The notes beneath the pieces are model-generated. The model saw only the letters and a program-made list of their open reading frames with translations. It did not search any database and was not told the origin of the DNA. 28,272 bases of DNA. It comes from JAQIBY01 sp051747965. GTDB taxonomy: Bacteria > Bacteroidota > Bacteroidia > Bacteroidales > ML635J-15. The stretch spans positions 1 to 28,272 of the forward strand of contig JBNJGS010000032.1 in the NCBI GenBank assembly GCA_051747965.1, in the 5' to 3' direction. The translations under genes were made by a program, and so were the position numbers. Numbering within the stretch: position 1 is the first letter of the stretch; the number at the start of each line of letters is the position of its first letter. Below, piece after piece: positions 1 to 7,829 of this stretch.

Positions 1-87
1 TGGTCTTAATGAAATATCCAAAAATGCATGAGTGGTAAATGCGCGCATGTTGTGTTGGGCAGGGTGTGGTTTGTGGCATAAAAAGCC
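1..87. other. window edge, no gene seen
   Basis: I see no convincing coding frame here. The open frame that crosses this stretch on the plus strand has no family resemblance and runs through a terminator hairpin and a minus-strand gene remnant. Confidence 0.4.
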
Positions 88-118
88 AAAAAACCGCTGA
101 GGTATACAGCGGTTTTTT
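88..118 (-). terminator. Rho-independent terminator hairpin
   Basis: A perfect stem (CCGCTG pairing with CAGCGG, 7-nt loop) is flanked by A6 on one side and T6 on the other, so it can act in both directions. It lies downstream of the minus-strand efflux operon and of the gene remnant at 144-242, and is probably where that transcription ends. Confidence 0.72.
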
Positions 119-143
119 GTTGGTATGGGTTTTTGCCGGGAAA

Positions 144-242
144 TCATTCCACAATCACATTCACGCTGCTGATTACCACATCATTTTCAAGGTAGTAAAG
201 GGTGTACTGGCCTTGAGTGAGGCCGTTAATACTGATTGTGAA
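144..242 (-). pseudogene. C-terminal remnant of a secreted beta-sandwich protein
   Basis: The minus strand reads a 32-codon stretch ending in TGA, including INGLTQGQYTLYYLEND and ending in VNVIVE. It alternates hydrophobic and polar residues like the last strands of an Ig-like or DUF3244-like domain in secreted Bacteroidota proteins. It has no start codon and is preceded directly by an in-frame TGA, and the sequence upstream (243-332) is AT-rich and non-coding. I infer a leftover 3' end of a deleted gene that kept its terminator (88-118). It is short, so chance resemblance is possible. Confidence 0.35.
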
Positions 243-332
243 TCAAAAATATTGATACAATACATAATTGAAATGCAATTGGTATAATCTGTGTGTTTCT
301 TCATTCAGCTATTTGCTGATAACGAAGGAGTA

Positions 333-638
333 TTAATCATAGAAATAGTCGTCCATTGGAAGGCTGCAGGCTGTGATCAGTTCAGCCTTGTTTTCAGCTT
401 CAGCGTTCATGGTTTTGAGCCGTTTCATGATATTGTCTGCTGCTTCGTCATCGGAAAACTGCATGACAATGATGCAGTTGTACCCCGGCCAAACGGCTGT
501 GTTTAGCCGCGGATCGCCCTGCAGGGGTCTGGCCGGTACCTCATCAATGATTTGATAATCCTGTACCCCACCGGATTCGAGCTTTTTAATTACCTCCTCT
601 AATTTGCTGACATTGCAGGTACAATAGACAAATTTCAT
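333..638 (-). CDS. PII-like, PG0541-family transporter-associated protein
   Basis: This 101-residue cytoplasmic protein has no signal peptide or membrane segment. Its size and pattern (strand MKFVYC, a helix with VIKKLESGG, a central GYNCIIVMQFSD strand, then a second helix DNIMKRLKTMNAE) fit the ferredoxin-like fold of PII-like proteins. Proteins of this type are found next to RND pumps in Bacteroidota and are named transporter-associated (PG0541 family); their molecular role is not established. The start codon overlaps the stop of the RND pump gene as ATGA, so it is the last gene of the operon and is probably translationally coupled to the pump. A role in sensing or tuning pump activity is inference only. 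Family placement is from memory of sequence style and context. Confidence 0.72.
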   Translation of the reverse strand: MKFVYCTCNVSKLEEVIKKLESGGVQDYQIIDEVPARPLQGDPRLNTAVWPGYNCIIVMQFSDDEAADNIMKRLKTMNAEAENKAELITACSLPMDDYFYD

Positions 639-3600
639 TTTTCTTCCTCCTTTTCCTTTTGTATGCGTTTGCGGTAAAACAATGAGTATAGAGTGGGAAT
701 AAACACCAGGGTAATAATCATGGATACCAGCAGGCCGCCAATGATGGTAACCCCCAGTGGTACCCAGATTTCATTTCCCATGGATGTGCTGATGCTCATG
801 GGAATCATTGCCAGTATGGTTGTCAGCGAAGTCATCAGTACCGGCCGCAGACGGGATGCTCCTGCATTGATGATGGCCTGCCGTGTCTGCTGATTCCTTG
901 CCCGCAGCAGGTTGGTGTAATCCACCAGAACAATGCCATTGTTTACCACAATCCCAAGCAGCATAATGATTCCCACAAAACTTACCACACTGAGGGTGAT
1001 TCCGGTAAAGACAAATGCATAAACAACCCCAATCAGGCTGAAAGGTATGGCAAAGAGTATGATAAAGGGGTCTTTAAATGATTCAAACTGGGATGCCATA
1101 ACCATATATACCAGCAAAAAGGCAATGACAAATACCAGGTTCAGGTTGGCAAAGGATTCGTCCTGTTCGCTGACATTTCCACCCATTTCCACACTTATAC
1201 CGGGTGGGAGGCTGGTGGTATCAAGAATGTTGCGTGCCGTTGATGCTCCTTCACCCAGGGAAATGTTGTTGAGGTTAGCCCCCACGTGTACAATCCGTTG
1301 CCGGGATTCGTGCATGATTTCCAGTGGTCCGGTTCCCGTAGTGATATCTGCAACTGCCGATAGTGGCACCTGTTGCCCGGTGAGACAGGTCAGGCTGATG
1401 TTGCTGAGCTTTTCAATGCTGTTTCGCTGAGCGGGGGCATAGCGTACCATGATGTTGAATGTTTCCCCTTCCTGTTCAAAATCACCTGATTCAACACCGT
1501 AAATGCTTTGTCGTACTTGCATGGCAATCATGGCAGTGTTCAGACCCAGGTGGGATGCTTTGTCCCTGTTGATGTCCACATGGAATTCCATCTTGCCGGG
1601 GTCTGTGCCCGCTTCAACATCCGAAAAAACAGACTGCTTGTCCATCGCTTCAGCCAGATGTTCTGCGGTTTGATTGATTTTATCATAATCGTTGCCCAGA
1701 ATTTTGTACTCCACCGGTTTGGTATTGCCCAGCAGGACCTTCTGCATCATGCTGCCGCCCATTACCTGGTAGTTGACGATTTCAGGCATAGCAGCCAGTC
1801 GTTTTCTCATCATATCTGCTATGTCCTGAGCACTGCGGTCACGTGTTTCGGGCAGGCTCAGGTGGGCGCTGATGGTGGCTTTGTTTTTTCCCTCGGCAAA
1901 GCCGATGCTGGTAAGCAGGTTGCTTTCGGTTTGCCCGACAATGGTGTATTGTGAAACCATTTCGGGAATTTCGCTGAAGTAGATGTCTTCCACTTTTTGG
2001 GCAATGCGGCGGGTTTCTTCTGTGCTTGTGCCTACTTCGGTTTCAATGACCGTGATGACATCCCCGGCATCAATTTCCGGAATGTAATCCGACCCCGTGT
2101 TCGTTGCCAGATAAGCTGCCGAGGCAAGCAGCAAAACTGCCAGAACAACAATCAGCCAGGCACGTTTAATCGAAAAATCAAGGGTGGATTTATATGCATT
2201 TTCCATGCCGGTAAACAGGGCTTCACTTTTTCTGTACAGCCAGCCGTGCTTTTGCTTTTTGACTTTCCTGCGCAGTCGGGAAGCCAGCATGGGTGTTAAG
2301 GTAAGTGAGGTGATGAGTGATGCCAGCATGGTTACAGCCACAAGCAGGGCCAGTTGCTTGAAAAGTATGCCCACAAGACCGCCAATAAACATCAGTGGGA
2401 AAAATACCGAAATGGTAGTCAGGGTAGAAGCGGTAATGGCGGTTCCCATTTCACTTGTGCCAAAAACCGCTGCCTGTTTTGGTGGTGCTCCCTGTTCCAG
2501 ATGCTGATCAATGTTTTCCAGTACCACGATGGCATTGTCTACCACCATCCCTATGGCCACAATCAATGACATGAGGCTGAAAATATTGATGGAAAATCCC
2601 ATCACAAACATGGTGATGTATGCCACAATAAGGGAAAAGGGAATGGTCAGTATCACAATCAGGCTGTTGCGCCATTGACGCAGAAAAATCAGAACCACCA
2701 TCATCACAAAAATACCGGCATACCAGATGGTGTTTCCCAGGTTGCGGGTCACTTCGGTGATGACTTCGGATGTGCCAAAAACCATGTCATACTTCACATC
2801 TCCGGGTAAATCCCCGGCTATTTTTTCCATTTCAGCTTCTGCTGCTTTGAAAACTTCCAGGGTGTTGGTGCCGGTCTGTTTTTGCACGAAGAGGCCCACA
2901 CCACGCCGGCGTTCAGAATACACGTATTCATCCTTGTCTTTAAATTCATCTTTGATGTCCGCAACGTCTTTTAAGCGTATGATGCGATTGTTCATGCTTG
3001 TCAGGGCAATCTGCTCCAGTTGATTTACGGATTCAATATCACCGGGAATGCGAACAGAAAAATCATGCTTGTCCAGTTTGATGTTGCCTCCCGGAATGGA
3101 GATGTTTTCTGCCTGTAGTATGGTGCTGATTTGCTGTATGGACAGGTTGTATGCCCGCAAATCGTTGGGATGTACCTGGATTTTGATTTCACGCGATGGC
3201 TGACCTATCATAAAGGCGGTGCCAACACCATCTACTTTTTTCAAGGGGTTGATGATGCGTTCTTCCACGATTTTTTCCAGACCGCTGTAGGATTCATCCG
3301 CAGTTATGGCATAAACGGCTACGGGAATCATGGAGCTGCTTACCTTCATCAGGTAAGGAGCGCGGGCATCTGCCGGCAGGTCGGATTTTACCAGCTCCAT
3401 CAGGTCTCGTGCAGAATTGGCTGCATCGCCTATGTCGGTTCCCCATTTGAACTCCAGGGAAATGAATGACACATTTTCACGGGAAGAGGAGGTGATGCGT
3501 TTGAGGTCTTCGGTGCCGGAAAGGGTTTTTTCAAGCTGGTCGGTTACCTGCTCTTCTACCTCTTCGGCTGAAGCTCCCGGATAAACGGTTACCACGGTAA

Positions 3601-3733
3601 GGGCCGGAATTTCAATGTCCGGCAGCATATCGCGTGGCAGCATGCGCCAGCTTACAATGCCAAACAAGAGAATGGCAAGGAAAATCATGGCCGTGGTAAC
3701 CGGCCTGTTGACGGTCAGTTTTGGTAAGCGCAT
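635..3733 (-). CDS. RND efflux pump, inner-membrane permease (AcrB/HAE1-like)
   Basis: This 1032-residue protein is full length for the AcrB/MdtB class. It starts with the typical RND N-terminus (LTVNRPVTTAMIFLAILLFG, first membrane helix), followed by a large porter loop with LPDIEIPALTV and YPGASAEEVE. A helix cluster follows at about residues 340-540, then a second porter loop and a second helix cluster at about 860-1020. The TM4 proton-relay motif reads GMVVDNAIVVLENI, with a single Asp followed by Asn where AcrB has two Asp. The second half has GIVVNNGIVLVDY. It should export a small hydrophobic or amphiphilic compound from the periplasm or inner membrane using the proton gradient, together with the fusion lipoprotein and TolC-like protein encoded just upstream. 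The substrate cannot be deduced. The gene starts 1 bp after the stop of the fusion-protein gene. Confidence 0.95.
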   Translation of the reverse strand: MRLPKLTVNRPVTTAMIFLAILLFGIVSWRMLPRDMLPDIEIPALTVVTVYPGASAEEVEEQVTDQLEKTLSGTEDLKRITSSSRENVSFISLEFKWGTDIGDAANSARDLMELVKSDLPADARAPYLMKVSSSMIPVAVYAITADESYSGLEKIVEERIINPLKKVDGVGTAFMIGQPSREIKIQVHPNDLRAYNLSIQQISTILQAENISIPGGNIKLDKHDFSVRIPGDIESVNQLEQIALTSMNNRIIRLKDVADIKDEFKDKDEYVYSERRRGVGLFVQKQTGTNTLEVFKAAEAEMEKIAGDLPGDVKYDMVFGTSEVITEVTRNLGNTIWYAGIFVMMVVLIFLRQWRNSLIVILTIPFSLIVAYITMFVMGFSINIFSLMSLIVAIGMVVDNAIVVLENIDQHLEQGAPPKQAAVFGTSEMGTAITASTLTTISVFFPLMFIGGLVGILFKQLALLVAVTMLASLITSLTLTPMLASRLRRKVKKQKHGWLYRKSEALFTGMENAYKSTLDFSIKRAWLIVVLAVLLLASAAYLATNTGSDYIPEIDAGDVITVIETEVGTSTEETRRIAQKVEDIYFSEIPEMVSQYTIVGQTESNLLTSIGFAEGKNKATISAHLSLPETRDRSAQDIADMMRKRLAAMPEIVNYQVMGGSMMQKVLLGNTKPVEYKILGNDYDKINQTAEHLAEAMDKQSVFSDVEAGTDPGKMEFHVDINRDKASHLGLNTAMIAMQVRQSIYGVESGDFEQEGETFNIMVRYAPAQRNSIEKLSNISLTCLTGQQVPLSAVADITTGTGPLEIMHESRQRIVHVGANLNNISLGEGASTARNILDTTSLPPGISVEMGGNVSEQDESFANLNLVFVIAFLLVYMVMASQFESFKDPFIILFAIPFSLIGVVYAFVFTGITLSVVSFVGIIMLLGIVVNNGIVLVDYTNLLRARNQQTRQAIINAGASRLRPVLMTSLTTILAMIPMSISTSMGNEIWVPLGVTIIGGLLVSMIITLVFIPTLYSLFYRKRIQKEKEEEK

Positions 3734-3734
3734 A

Positions 3735-4787
3735 TCACTGCTGAGTTATCTGGATTTTACTTCCGTTTTCGAGTTTGCTTTTGCCTTTGATTACTACCGT
3801 ATCCCCGTCGGAAAGGCTGTCAACAATTAGTTGCTCCCCGCGGGTGTCAATCCGGCGAATCTGCTGCATCTGCACACTGTCTTTTTTCACCAGCCATACG
3901 TATTCCTCCGGAGTGCCGGATTGCCTGAAAACCGCATCCATGGGGACAAAAATACCGCCCTCTTGCCCGGCATCCAATACGCAACGGACATACATGCCGG
4001 GTTTAAGCTTGTGCCCGGGGTTTGGTACTCGTATTTCTACGGTAGTGGAGCGGGTCATGGTGGAAAGCATGGGTTTGATGTAATGCACCACACCGGTATA
4101 TGTTCTGTCAGGAAATGCATCGGGTATGATGCTGACTTTCTGGCCTTCCTGCATTTGATCCAGTTGCTTTTCATCCACCTGAATTTCCACCTTTACCGGG
4201 TTGATCTGCATAAGGCGCAGTATACCGGAGGTGTTGGAATATCCCGGGTCAACATTGAGGGTGAAAAAAAAGTTTTCCCCTTCTTCAAGCAGGTATTCGG
4301 CAATGATGCCGGAAAAGGGAGCCACAACGCTGGTATTTTTCCGTAGCATCCGGGTTTTTACCCGTGCAGCGTCCAGTTTGGCTTTCAGATGATCGTATTC
4401 CATTTCACTCACGCTGTTTTTCTCAAACAGGCGTTTGATACGCTGAAAATCTTTTTCCAAAGCCTGATATTCAATTCTGGCCTGTGTCAGCATTTCTGAG
4501 CTCAGGCTGACAAGTGTGTCACCCTGCCTGACATGACTGCCTCTGGAAAAGTGAAATTGCTCAACTTTTCCGGGCATGGAAGAGCCCAGGTTGGCTTCCC
4601 GCATGGCATACACCGTGCCTGAAAACGTCAGCTCACTGCGGTAGGTATCCGCTTTGGCTGTCGCTGTTATTACATGAACAGCCTTGTCTTCCTGCTCGGC
4701 CGTCCCTGCATCTTTGTCCTGGCAGGCAAAAACCAGCAAAACGGGCAGGAAGAGGATAAGGTATTGTCTGATGCTTTTGTTTATCAT
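3735..4787 (-). CDS. RND periplasmic adaptor (membrane fusion) lipoprotein
   Basis: This 350-residue protein has a short hydrophobic signal ending in a lipobox (VFAC, Cys22), so it is probably an acylated AcrA-like adaptor. It then shows a beta-barrel/lipoyl half-motif (ANLGSSMPGKVEQFHFSRG), a short alpha-helical hairpin at about residues 100-150 (ARIEYQALEKDFQRIKRLFE), the second lipoyl half (VVAPFSGIIAEYLLEEGE), a beta-barrel domain (VEIQVDEKQLDQMQEGQKV) and a membrane-proximal domain. It bridges the RND pump and the TolC-like channel. Its ATG overlaps the tolC-like stop as ATGA. Confidence 0.93.
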   Translation of the reverse strand: MINKSIRQYLILFLPVLLVFACQDKDAGTAEQEDKAVHVITATAKADTYRSELTFSGTVYAMREANLGSSMPGKVEQFHFSRGSHVRQGDTLVSLSSEMLTQARIEYQALEKDFQRIKRLFEKNSVSEMEYDHLKAKLDAARVKTRMLRKNTSVVAPFSGIIAEYLLEEGENFFFTLNVDPGYSNTSGILRLMQINPVKVEIQVDEKQLDQMQEGQKVSIIPDAFPDRTYTGVVHYIKPMLSTMTRSTTVEIRVPNPGHKLKPGMYVRCVLDAGQEGGIFVPMDAVFRQSGTPEEYVWLVKKDSVQMQQIRRIDTRGEQLIVDSLSDGDTVVIKGKSKLENGSKIQITQQ

Positions 4788-6265
4788 AGGTTTCCACTGT
4801 GTTTTTTGAGTTTAATTTCCTGTGTGCGGAGTTGGGTTTTGGCTTCAATCAGCTCACTGCGGGCTTCCTGCCATAAGGCCTGTGCCTCCAGTAAATCACT
4901 GGTGGTAATCATGCCCTCATCAAATTTGTCCTGCATGATGCGCAGGTTTTCTCCTGCCTGTTTTACCCCGATTTCCTTAACATCTACTTTTCTGAAAGCC
5001 TCCAGGTAAGCATTCCAGCTTTGCTGCACCTGCAAGCTGATTTTTTCCTGCTTTTCCTGCCGGTTGACTTCTGCCAGCTCGCGCAGGTATTTGGCGGATT
5101 TTACACTGTGTATGCGGTTTCCCCACTGCGTGATGGGAATTCTGCAGGTTAGCCCGATGTTATAATCCCCGCCAAAATCCCGGGTGAAACCATTGTACGG
5201 ATTTGGCTTGTAAAAACTGTAATTACCGGTAGCAATGATGTTGGGCAAAAATCGCGACCAGGCAAGTTTTACCGTCTGATCGGCAAGCTGAATGCTTTTG
5301 TCAAGTACCGCCAACTCGGGACGTGTCTGAATGGCCTTATCTACCAACCGGTTTCTGTCAGGAAATATGCGGACCGCATCCAGGCTGCCTTCCAGACGGG
5401 GAATGGAGTCGAGTGGTAAGCCAATGGCCTGATTTAATGCCATACCGGCCAGCCGTATGCCGTTTTCCGCCTGAAACTGCTGGTACATTACCTCGTTTTG
5501 CTTTTTTTGGGCTTTCAACAAATCATTACGCGTGATGATGCCCTCTTGGTAAATGTTATCAAGCTCCATTACCAGCGTGTCAAGCATGGCACGATAGGCG
5601 TCGGCCAGTTTTTTCTTTTCCTGCAGACTGACAATTTTCCAGTAAAGCTTTTCAACTTCAAATAAAACCTCATCTTCGCTGAGATCAGCCCGGTCGTGCT
5701 GCATGTCTTCCACAATGCGGCTCATTTTATACTGACGACGCAATTTGCCACCCATGTATACAGGCATGGTGATACCACCATTGATGATGTAGTTGTCTTT
5801 GCTGCCAAAAGTCATCTCATCCCGCGGGATATAACCATACTGCAGAAATACCGGATTGCCTTCTTCATCCACCATAACCTCACCGGTATCCGTGTCAATC
5901 ATGGCTCCGTATATCAGTGGTGTTTCTGCCACATCGGGTAGCAGACTCATGTCTTCCTGGTCGATGGACCAGAAGGGAACCACCGGAAAGAACTGGTTTT
6001 CATCCAGAAGGTAAAATGGCTTGTTGGTGCGCAGGTACTGAGCGGTTACATCCAGGGAGGGCAAAAGGCGCGTAAATGCGGATTTCGTGTTTTGATCGGC
6101 AATGTTGATTTGCAGGTCGGCTTTGCGCAGCTTGTGATTGTTTTCCAGTGCCATGCGTTTGCAGGTGTGCAAATCCAGCAGGCTGTCGGATGATTGTCCG
6201 CTCAGTTGCAGACTTAAAAGAAGTGCAGCAAGGCTTATCAGCGGTATGAGTGCTGTCTGCTTCAT
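4784..6265 (-). CDS. TolC-family outer membrane efflux protein
   Basis: This 493-residue protein has an N-terminal signal peptide (hydrophobic to about residue 22, ending near LSGQS). Two repeated outer-membrane-efflux-protein halves follow, with long amphipathic helices (for example VEKLYWKIVSLQEKKKLAD and the C-terminal KFDEGMITTSDLLEAQALW), the usual TolC hallmarks. Between them is a longer insertion at about residues 75-155 with aromatic and acidic residues, probably surface-exposed strands. It forms the outer-membrane channel of the pump. Its start overlaps the tetR stop as ATGA. Confidence 0.92.
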   Translation of the reverse strand: MKQTALIPLISLAALLLSLQLSGQSSDSLLDLHTCKRMALENNHKLRKADLQINIADQNTKSAFTRLLPSLDVTAQYLRTNKPFYLLDENQFFPVVPFWSIDQEDMSLLPDVAETPLIYGAMIDTDTGEVMVDEEGNPVFLQYGYIPRDEMTFGSKDNYIINGGITMPVYMGGKLRRQYKMSRIVEDMQHDRADLSEDEVLFEVEKLYWKIVSLQEKKKLADAYRAMLDTLVMELDNIYQEGIITRNDLLKAQKKQNEVMYQQFQAENGIRLAGMALNQAIGLPLDSIPRLEGSLDAVRIFPDRNRLVDKAIQTRPELAVLDKSIQLADQTVKLAWSRFLPNIIATGNYSFYKPNPYNGFTRDFGGDYNIGLTCRIPITQWGNRIHSVKSAKYLRELAEVNRQEKQEKISLQVQQSWNAYLEAFRKVDVKEIGVKQAGENLRIMQDKFDEGMITTSDLLEAQALWQEARSELIEAKTQLRTQEIKLKKHSGNL

Positions 6266-6849
6266 TGTTGTTGTTTGGCTATTCCGTAAAACAATATGTC
6301 CAGCAGAGCATCAATACGCTCGGTGAGTTTTTGGTCGTTGGGGTTGAAAAACAAAGGAAATTCCAGTCCCTTGAGGGCGGATGCCAGTGCAAAACTGGTG
6401 TCGGTGATACTTTTAACCCGAAATTCGCCTTTTTCCACGCCTTCGTGCAGCAGGGCCTGAATGAATTCCAGCTCCTCGCGGTCGTAATTCTCTCTGATTT
6501 TTTCAACGAAATCCAGTTTTTTCAGGTAATCGTTGCGCATGGCTGCATAGAGGTTCCCTACCTCTTTGAAGCGTTGCATGCGGATGGTGAAATATATCCT
6601 GATGCGGGTTTTTAAATCTTCAACGCCTTCCAGACCTTTTTCAACCTCGGATTTGAAAAATTCTGCTTCTGTTTGAACCACTGCTTTAAACACATCTTCT
6701 TTGCTGGTGAAATAATAGTACAGCGATGATTTGCCTTTACGGGCTTCCTTTGCTATATCATTCATTGTGGCTTTTTCAAACCCAAAGCGGGAAAAGCTGC
6801 GTTGAGCTGCTTTTACCAGATGATCCCTGACTTTATCTGCTTTATCCAT
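6262..6849 (-). CDS. TetR/AcrR-family regulator of the efflux operon
   Basis: This 195-residue protein has an N-terminal TetR HTH (RDHLVKAAQRSFSRFGFEKA then MNDIAKEARKGKSSLYYYF, about residues 8-52) and an all-helical ligand-binding C-terminal part. It is the first gene of the operon it is expected to repress, so pump and regulator are co-transcribed and autoregulated. A promoter (6885-6917) and an operator-like inverted repeat (6925-6945) lie just upstream. The ligand is unknown; pump substrates are the usual guess. Confidence 0.93.
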   Translation of the reverse strand: MDKADKVRDHLVKAAQRSFSRFGFEKATMNDIAKEARKGKSSLYYYFTSKEDVFKAVVQTEAEFFKSEVEKGLEGVEDLKTRIRIYFTIRMQRFKEVGNLYAAMRNDYLKKLDFVEKIRENYDREELEFIQALLHEGVEKGEFRVKSITDTSFALASALKGLEFPLFFNPNDQKLTERIDALLDILFYGIAKQQQ

Positions 6850-6884
6850 AAGTAAGAATTTTCGACCGTTATGGTTTTATGTTC

Positions 6885-6917
6885 CAAAAGTAAGCAAAAA
6901 AGTGTTACGGATACAAA
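6885..6917 (-). promoter_or_regulatory. Bacteroidota-type promoter of the efflux operon
   Basis: On the minus strand a -33 TTTG (6914-6917) and a -7 TACTTTTG (6885-6892) are separated by 21 nt, within reach of the TTTG / TAnnTTTG consensus described for Bacteroides. The -7 element lies about 35 nt before the tetR ATG. Confidence 0.65.
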
Positions 6918-6924
6918 TAAATTT

Positions 6925-6945
6925 GACTATTTTAACAAAATGGTC
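6925..6945. promoter_or_regulatory. candidate TetR operator (inverted repeat)
   Basis: The arms GACTATTTT and AAAATGGTC are separated by AAC and match as inverted repeats at 8 of 9 positions. The site lies 8 nt upstream of the -33 element of the tetR-led operon, and its 21-bp size suits a TetR dimer. That the neighbouring TetR binds it is inference. Confidence 0.5.
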
Positions 6946-6988
6946 TAAGATTCCGGAAAATTCATGCAAAAGGGCGGAGGCGAATATC

Positions 6989-7085
6989 CTGCACTTATGC
7001 TCAGGCAGTTTTCTGCGCTGTGCTGTAGCGCGCGGCAGTTAGCTTACAAGCACAGCATGGCAGAAACGCCTGAGAAGAAGTGCAG
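6989..7085. repeat. long imperfect hairpin in the tetR-sigma intergenic region
   Basis: The left arm (6989-7029) starts CTGCACTT, continues CTCAGGC and TTTCTGC, and ends GCTGTGCT-GTA-GC. The right arm (7042-7085) is its inverse with a few bulges, leaving a 12-nt loop. The following 7086-7147 is GC-rich. It has no T-tract, so it is not a standard terminator. It may be a palindromic interspersed element or a structured leader. It fills the middle of the 374-bp gap between the divergent tetR operon and the sigma-factor gene. Confidence 0.6.
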
Positions 7086-7223
7086 ATAGCAGACGGAGAC
7101 CGGCCGCCGCGGGTGGAATTGCGCGGGGAGGGGGCGGATTTGCCCTTATCAATCGTCATTCAATGAGAAAATTATTGTGTGATTATAGGAATATTTGTGA
7201 TAATTTTCTAATTTAGTATCCTT

Positions 7224-7829
7224 ATGATGGTCATCCTCTTATCTTCACAACGGCTCAACGATGCAGACAAAACTCTTATCCGGAAATACCGGGAGAGTGG
7301 TGATAAGGCTGTTATTGCAGAGTTGTTTAACCGGTATTCGGGTTTTGTGCTGGCCATCTGTATGAAGTATATGCGTGATAAAGCGCCTGCTGAGGAGATG
7401 ACTGTTGAAATATTTGAGTCTTTATTTGAAAAACTCAAAAAGCATAAAGTTGATTATTTCAAAACCTGGCTGTATTCTGTTGCACGAAATCATTGTCTGG
7501 AGAGCTTGCGAAAAAGCGGGACAAGGCATCGTCATGAAGCCGGTTATCATATGGAGGAGCGTCTTTTTATGGAATCCGGGGAGGATGCACATCTAAGTAC
7601 CGATAATGAAGATGAGCATATGGCAGAGGCATTAAAATCAGCAGTGGAGGAACTCAATGATGAACAAAAGCAGTGTGTTACCTTGTTCTATTTTCAGGAG
7701 AGGTCATATGCCGATATTGTTCGGATCACTGGTTATCCCCTGAAAAAGGTAAAGAGTTATCTGCAGAATGGTAAGCGTAACCTGAAAATTAAGATGGAAG
7801 CATTATATGAATCAGAACAGGAAAAATAA
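7224..7829 (+). CDS. ECF-type RNA polymerase sigma factor
   Basis: This 201-residue protein has sigma region 2 (about residues 25-95: LFNRYSGFVLAICMKYMRDK, then WLYSVARNHCLESLRK) and region 4 (about 140-190: LNDEQKQCVTLFYFQERSY, ADIVRITGYPLKKVKSYLQNG), with no region 1 or 3, as in ECF sigma-70 factors. Two adjacent ATGs (7224 and 7227) could start it. The next gene begins inside its last codons and encodes a protein with an anti-sigma zinc motif, the usual arrangement for an ECF factor and its inhibitor. A weak -7-like TAATTTAG lies about 8 nt upstream of the ATG. Confidence 0.9.
   Translation: MMVILLSSQRLNDADKTLIRKYRESGDKAVIAELFNRYSGFVLAICMKYMRDKAPAEEMTVEIFESLFEKLKKHKVDYFKTWLYSVARNHCLESLRKSGTRHRHEAGYHMEERLFMESGEDAHLSTDNEDEHMAEALKSAVEELNDEQKQCVTLFYFQERSYADIVRITGYPLKKVKSYLQNGKRNLKIKMEALYESEQEK

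Noticed and set aside
1508..1954. A long plus-strand frame inside the RND pump gene
   Set aside because: Shadow of a strongly supported gene, with no recognisable family or start context.
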